In this document: in pieces, positions 60,245 to 64,000 of the stretch | How positions within the stretch are numbered: position 1 is the first letter of the stretch | How the letters are laid out: the number at the start of each line of letters is the position of its first letter | Origin: Prevotella sp. | Lineage (GTDB): Bacteria; Bacteroidota; Bacteroidia; Bacteroidales; Bacteroidaceae | DNA: 64,000 nucleotides | NCBI GenBank assembly: GCA_017554145.1 | Contig: JAFZIZ010000004.1 | Span: forward strand, 98,677 to 162,676 | Reading direction: 5' to 3' | Program-made: the position numbers and the translations under genes | Notes under the pieces: generated by a model | The model's database searches: none | What the model was told of the DNA's origin: nothing | The model's input: the letters and a program-made list of their open reading frames with translations, nothing else

Positions 60245-62404
60245 TTAAACCCTTCTTTTAACAAGGTATAGCATGCCAGCGTTGGAACGCTTGGTCTGGA
60301 ACTTGTATTCAGGACGATGCAGATAGGCGGCTATCTTCTGGATGGATGATACGTCTTCCTTATAGCCCTTGAAGTGGCTCATCAGCAGTGTTGAGAGGTC
60401 CCTCAGACTTATCCATTCACCGTCTGCATCGCTTCTTGGCTTCTGTATCAGGCTCATCAGCATCTCGCCAAGTCCGTTAAGGCGCTGATAAGCCAGGTTG
60501 TGCTTCATCAACTGGTGTTCTTCGTCCTTCGACAGCCAGTAGCGCTCACCTTCACGAATCTCGTGTACCAGTTGGGCATAGAGTTGGGCGTGGTTAACTG
60601 GTGTCTCGAAGTCTATATCGCCATCGATGGTAACACAGAGGAACCGGCGCGAACCTGAAGGATCGGTGAGTGGTGTCTGCTCGTTGGTGGTGCCTATGAA
60701 TGAGGCATAACGGCGATTTGATGTATAGGCCTTGCCGTATGGAGGACGGTATTTCAAGTCTGCAGTGGATACCAGATATTTGAGTACAATCTGTTGACGC
60801 TGGGTGATTTTGTCAAACTCGTCAAGGTTGATAAGTCCGAAGGAAGAAAGCCCCAGATTCAGGTCCTGCTCATTCTTGAAGTTGATGCGGTCGTTGTAAT
60901 AATCCTGTAGGTCACGAGGTAGCAGGATCCTGCAGAACGATGACTTTCCACAACCTTGCCGACCTATCAGTAGTGGTACGAGGGCATTTCCCGTCAACTG
61001 ACCTTTTCCCTGCCACATAGCCACCATCGATCGCATCCATATATGAAATAGGAGTGTCCATTCTTTCCATTCTGTAGGAACTCGTAGCGCCAATGACGTC
61101 ACTCGGTCTTTTCCGTCCCATCGAGGCAGATGCTCCAGATAGTCGTTAATGGGGTCGTAGCGTTCAATGTCATCCGAATTTACATAGCGGCGGATGTCCT
61201 TATCCCAGCATTTGATTCCCTGTTCCATCGCCCTCATGGTGATGGAGTTCCTCGCCTCTTCGGTAAGATCCTGAAAAGAGAATCCGATGCCTGTTCTCAT
61301 GCGATATTCTGCCACTCCTCGCATGACGTTCTTGCGAAGTTCATAATTGCTGTTCAGGAAGATGTTCACCTTCATCGTCAATAGCGTCTCCTGGGGAATC
61401 GTCTTGGTACGCTGAATACCTTTCCGCTCCATATACTTCTCTACCAACTCTTCGCGATAGGCATTCTCAAACACTTTTGTCACCAATTCCTTTTCGTCCC
61501 AGAATACCGATTTCATCAATGTCTGACGCATGGCGGGAGCCATAGAGAGCCCCGTTTCCATGCAGTATTGCGCCAAGAGCGAGAGTGCTGCATGCCGGCG
61601 TTCGTCTTTATCGCGGATTCCCTCTGTCTTGTCGAATGCCTTAGAGAGGTTGAACTCGAAGACGGTATGCATGCTTTTATAGCGGTCCATACCCAGGTGT
61701 CCCTCAGTCTGCTCCATCGATGACGACTGGTGGGCGATACTGTCCGTTGGCTTCTCGGTCTTGGCGTAGATGGCTGTCGCAAGAGGATTGTAGAATAATT
61801 CTGGGTCGTAACTCATGTAGCAGATGCGATGAGTGGTTGGCTCCAGTTTCTCTATGGTAACACCAAGTTGACCATTATAGATGATTCGTGCGCGCTCGTA
61901 GAGATTTTCATGAAAGAGGGCAATATCATCAGAAAAATGGGGGAGCGGAGACTCGGTGGTACGGGATTTGTCTGCCGTTGGAAACAACTCTCCTCGACAA
62001 ACGATTTTGACCGACTGACCCTCGGCTCCTACAAATGCCATCAGTGTCTGGGGCATCTCGGCAGCACCTCGACGAACGGCACTCGCTTCATCATGACCCG
62101 TGAGATTGTTTACTTCGAGCAATACCAGTCCTGTATAACTCTTGATAATCCGCTCGTGCATACGGTTCTCCTTTTCCAAAGCAAAGCAAATACGAGGCAG
62201 ATTCCTTGTCCAGTTAGACAGGGAATCGAACGTGCCATCCATGTTACGACTCTTGAAGTTGGCAAGCGGGTACACACTTCTGAACTCGCTTACCTGTTCC
62301 TGATACTCTCCTCCGCGAATCATATCGGCAACCTCCTGTAGATTAGCCAATCGCAGTGTTTCCTTATTCCTGTAATTCTTGATAACGGTTATCCTGTTTT
62401 CCAT
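60245..62404 (-). CDS. VapE/VirE-type ATPase with DUF3874
   Basis: 719 residues from the ATG at 62404 (MENRITVIKNYRN); the longer frame starts at a TTG and is rejected. The N-terminal part (about 30-330) resembles the BT4734 domain. The C-terminal half is a VapE-type P-loop ATPase: Walker A LIGRQGCGKSSF, Walker B GLINLDEFDK, sensor FIGTTNE, then ending with DUF3874. Such proteins act in replication of phages, islands and satellites. Its promoter is divergent from the DUF6078 gene. Confidence 0.8.
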   Translation of the reverse strand: MENRITVIKNYRNKETLRLANLQEVADMIRGGEYQEQVSEFRSVYPLANFKSRNMDGTFDSLSNWTRNLPRICFALEKENRMHERIIKSYTGLVLLEVNNLTGHDEASAVRRGAAEMPQTLMAFVGAEGQSVKIVCRGELFPTADKSRTTESPLPHFSDDIALFHENLYERARIIYNGQLGVTIEKLEPTTHRICYMSYDPELFYNPLATAIYAKTEKPTDSIAHQSSSMEQTEGHLGMDRYKSMHTVFEFNLSKAFDKTEGIRDKDERRHAALSLLAQYCMETGLSMAPAMRQTLMKSVFWDEKELVTKVFENAYREELVEKYMERKGIQRTKTIPQETLLTMKVNIFLNSNYELRKNVMRGVAEYRMRTGIGFSFQDLTEEARNSITMRAMEQGIKCWDKDIRRYVNSDDIERYDPINDYLEHLPRWDGKDRVTSLALRVPTEWKEWTLLFHIWMRSMVAMWQGKGQLTGNALVPLLIGRQGCGKSSFCRILLPRDLQDYYNDRINFKNEQDLNLGLSSFGLINLDEFDKITQRQQIVLKYLVSTADLKYRPPYGKAYTSNRRYASFIGTTNEQTPLTDPSGSRRFLCVTIDGDIDFETPVNHAQLYAQLVHEIREGERYWLSKDEEHQLMKHNLAYQRLNGLGEMLMSLIQKPRSDADGEWISLRDLSTLLMSHFKGYKEDVSSIQKIAAYLHRPEYKFQTKRSNAGMLYLVKRRV

Positions 62405-62431
62405 CTTTTCTAGTTTTTTGCAAATTGACTG

Positions 62432-62462
62432 CAAAGGTACTATTTCCCATCGAAATGTGCAA
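62432..62462 (-). promoter_or_regulatory. Promoter of the VapE-type gene
   Basis: Minus strand: TTG (62460-62462), 20-base spacer, TACCTTTG (62432-62439). Confidence 0.8.
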
Positions 62463-62495
62463 GTATTTTTTTAGTGAAAAAATGATGAAAAAGGG

Positions 62496-62584
62496 GTACA
62501 CCCTACACTCTGAGAGGTTATTCGCTGAAAATCAGCAAGATATATAGTGTAGACAGGGTACACTTTCCTACACGCTCTCTACAC
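62496..62584. repeat. TACAC cluster in the divergent region
   Basis: GTACACCCTACAC (62496-62508), GTGTAG (62547-62552), GTACAC, CTACAC (62568-62573) and CTACAC (62579-62584). A further pair, AGTGTAGG (62815-62822) with CCTACACT (62847-62854), lies near the DUF6078 promoter. Direct and inverted copies at both promoters suggest binding sites. Confidence 0.5.
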
Positions 62585-62659
62585 AAAATGGCTGTATTTC
62601 TACATTTGTAAAATAGTTTCACAACAACTTGTTTGGTAGTTTCAGCAAGTTTAACAGGT

Positions 62660-62747
62660 GGGAACTAATAGTTCCTACTATGGGAACTATTTGTTCCCTT
62701 CTGGAAAACTTCCAGTTCTCTTGAAGGGAACTATTGAGGAACTGCTT
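62660..62747. repeat. 22-nt period array R5
   Basis: Four units at 62660, 62682, 62704 and 62726. Three begin GGGAACTA; the first two continue into inverted partners (AGTTCC, GTTCCC), making small hairpins. It lies in the 580-base divergent region between the VapE-type and DUF6078 genes, which has no ORF. Confidence 0.65.
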
Positions 62748-62971
62748 GAAATCCAATCGCTTATTAGTATTATTCCGTTATTTTAAGCCTCAAAAACACC
62801 TTAAAACAATAAAAAGTGTAGGCATCGTGTAGAAAAGTGCACCCAACCTACACTACTTAAACATATGTATATCAAATGTTTAGTAATGAAAGTGTCGGGT
62901 TTGGCAATATTTTGAAATATGATTCAGGATAATTTTTTTAATAGTTCAACATTTTTACCAAATATTTTATG

Positions 62972-62979
62972 TACCTTTG
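62972..62979 (+). promoter_or_regulatory. Promoter -7 box of the DUF6078 gene
   Basis: TACCTTTG, five bases before the ATG. No good TTG at the usual distance. Confidence 0.6.
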
Positions 62980-62984
62980 CACCC

Positions 62985-63440
62985 ATGGAAGAAGATAATA
63001 AGACAAGAACGCAGGAAGAAGTTTTCCGCGATAAGACAGATCACTATATCGTTTGTTTCTTGAATCATTGCCCACTTAGAGAGCAATGCCTCCGTTGGTT
63101 GGTTGGTCAGTATGTCGACCCAACCCGTGTGGTTTACAGTTCCATCAATCCTCATAATCCTCATTATGGCAATGAGCATTGTGGTATGTTCCGCCCCAAC
63201 CGTAAGGCAATTATGAAGCGTGGTTTCAAAAACATGTATCACGAGATGCCTGGCTATATGGAGCATAACATCCGTAGGTGGCTCATCCTCCTTTTTGGTC
63301 GCAAACAATATTTCGAGATGCGCAAAGGTGAGCGTCTCATTACCCCTGAGCAGCAACAGCAAATTCTGGAAACCTGCCGCACCAATGGCTGGCAAGGTCC
63401 CATCAACTACGACGGAGAGCAAGAAGATTGGCTGTGGTGA
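62985..63440 (+). CDS. DUF6078 family protein
   Basis: 151 residues from the ATG at 62985 (MEEDNKTRTQEEVFRDKTDH); an earlier in-frame ATG lies upstream of the promoter box. It has a Cys/His pattern (CFLNHCPLREQCLRW, NEHCGMFRP) that may bind metal, then a basic region (IRRWLILLFGRKQYFEMRKG) and WQGPINYDGEQEDWLW. I recall this as DUF6078 of Bacteroidetes. Cytoplasmic; function unknown. Divergent from the VapE-type gene. Confidence 0.7.
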   Translation: MEEDNKTRTQEEVFRDKTDHYIVCFLNHCPLREQCLRWLVGQYVDPTRVVYSSINPHNPHYGNEHCGMFRPNRKAIMKRGFKNMYHEMPGYMEHNIRRWLILLFGRKQYFEMRKGERLITPEQQQQILETCRTNGWQGPINYDGEQEDWLW

Positions 63441-63445
63441 TATAT

Positions 63446-63510
63446 ATCTGAGGTACACAGGCACGGACGGGAATGCCAGGAAGTTCGCTGAGGAGATGAT
63501 TTCCAGCCTT
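63446..63510 (+). pseudogene. N-terminal fragment of an ABM-type monooxygenase gene
   Basis: Reads IYLRYTGTDGNARKFAEEMI then SSL, which matches the N-terminal region of antibiotic-biosynthesis-monooxygenase-like proteins. It is cut at 63510, where the 3' end of the convergent ABC permease begins. The C-terminal part of the same family lies at 60161-60220. Confidence 0.45.
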
Positions 63511-64000
63511 TTAACTATTCTTCTTATAACTCTGGACAGCCCAGACGCCCATCAAGGAAGAAATGCACAGTAAAGCAAATACCTGATGGGCAATGCTTTG
63601 GAACGTACCACCACGCACAAAGACGGTACGGATGGCATCGACAAAGTAGTGCATGGGGTTGACGTAGGTGGTCAGATAGGCCCAATCGGGCATGGAGCGC
63701 GCAGGAGTAAAGAGTCCTGAGAGCAGCATCAGACACACCACAAAGAACCACATAACGAGCATGGCCTGCTGCAAGGTGTCGCTATAGTTGGAGACGATGA
63801 GTCCGAACGACGAGAAGAACAGCGCCAGCAAAACCGCCAACAGATAGACCAACAGCAGCGGTCCTTGGCAGGTGATGCCATAAACAAGCCACGAGAGCAC
63901 GAGGCAGAGAGTGAGCACCACGAGGCCGATGATCCAATAGGGAATGAGTTTTGCGAGGATGAACGACCACATCGAGACAGGGGTAACAATGATCTGTTCA
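63511..64000 (-). CDS. ABC-2 type transporter permease, C-terminal part
   Basis: The frame is open to the right edge of the window; about 163 C-terminal residues are visible. EQIIVTPVSMWSFILAKLIP is the usual cytoplasmic motif before the ABC-2 helices, followed by five membrane helices and the tail QSYKKNS. It belongs to the same general class as the permeases at 3974 and 5153 (YbhS/YbhR-like). Any ATPase or adaptor partner lies outside the window. Confidence 0.8.
   Translation of the reverse strand, partial: EQIIVTPVSMWSFILAKLIPYWIIGLVVLTLCLVLSWLVYGITCQGPLLLVYLLAVLLALFFSSFGLIVSNYSDTLQQAMLVMWFFVVCLMLLSGLFTPARSMPDWAYLTTYVNPMHYFVDAIRTVFVRGGTFQSIAHQVFALLCISSLMGVWAVQSYKKNS

Overview
The window looks like a chromosomal segment of a Bacteroidota species, most likely a Prevotella/Segatella-type Bacteroidales. 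The main reasons are promoters of the Bacteroidota form TTG-N19/20-TAnnTTTG, few Shine-Dalgarno sequences, many secreted beta-barrel, BspA-like leucine-rich-repeat and DUF proteins typical of the group, and a Bacteroidota-style SRP RNA. Most of it is densely packed housekeeping DNA in long operons, many joined by ATGA, GTGA or TAATG start/stop overlaps.

Layout. 1-378: start of a cytochrome bd operon (cydA, DUF4492) on the minus strand. 526-6856: plus-strand TolC/HlyD/two-permease export operon ending in an FMN-binding protein. 6935-16553: minus-strand run of a membrane protein, winged-helix regulator, DsbD-like reductase, beta-barrel, Mrp, DUF3943 and DUF4421 proteins, then preA. 16820-18761: leucine-rich-repeat protein with a small LAGS peptide gene. 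18986-22974: lipoprotein, exonuclease III, M15 peptidase, YARHG protein, ribH, TPR protein. 23142-24534: recF and a DUF721 gene. 24527-29268: M3 peptidase, dCMP deaminase, S41 protease, 5-FTHF cyclo-ligase. 29369-33060: beta-helix lipoprotein with a LytS/LytTR-type two-component pair. 33061-35170: 760-base gene-free region with three 22-nt repeat arrays and a structured leader, then an AT-rich secreted protein. 35479-42890: hydrolases, a feruloyl-esterase-like enzyme and a six-gene operon with apbE, a Crp regulator and a glycosyltransferase. 42990-46673: SRP RNA plus tRNA-Thr, mutS2, tRNA-Ser. 46716-51122: beta-glucuronidase-like enzyme, esterase, Lrp regulator. 51381-54744: ridA, tcdA, a hydrolase and an M18 aminopeptidase. 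54846-59202: clostripain-like lipoprotein and a LAGS-LRR-LAGS operon. 59639-63440: flavodoxin-like protein and a divergent VapE-type ATPase/DUF6078 pair flanked by gene remnants. 63511-64000: start of another ABC-2 permease locus.

The most unusual signals cut across genes. (1) At least seventeen short heptamer-period repeats (usually 4-6 units of 7 nt) lie between genes, over start and stop codons, and in frame inside enzymes, where they encode 7-residue periodic peptides. (2) Five unrelated arrays share a strict 22-nt period. (3) Three 42-45 residue peptides ending their N-terminal half in LAGS sit next to secreted leucine-rich-repeat proteins; two promoters at one of these loci share an extended -33 box. 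(4) An extended imperfect hairpin lies in the 5' leader of the gene at 33824. All functional statements come from reading sequence; no database search was run.
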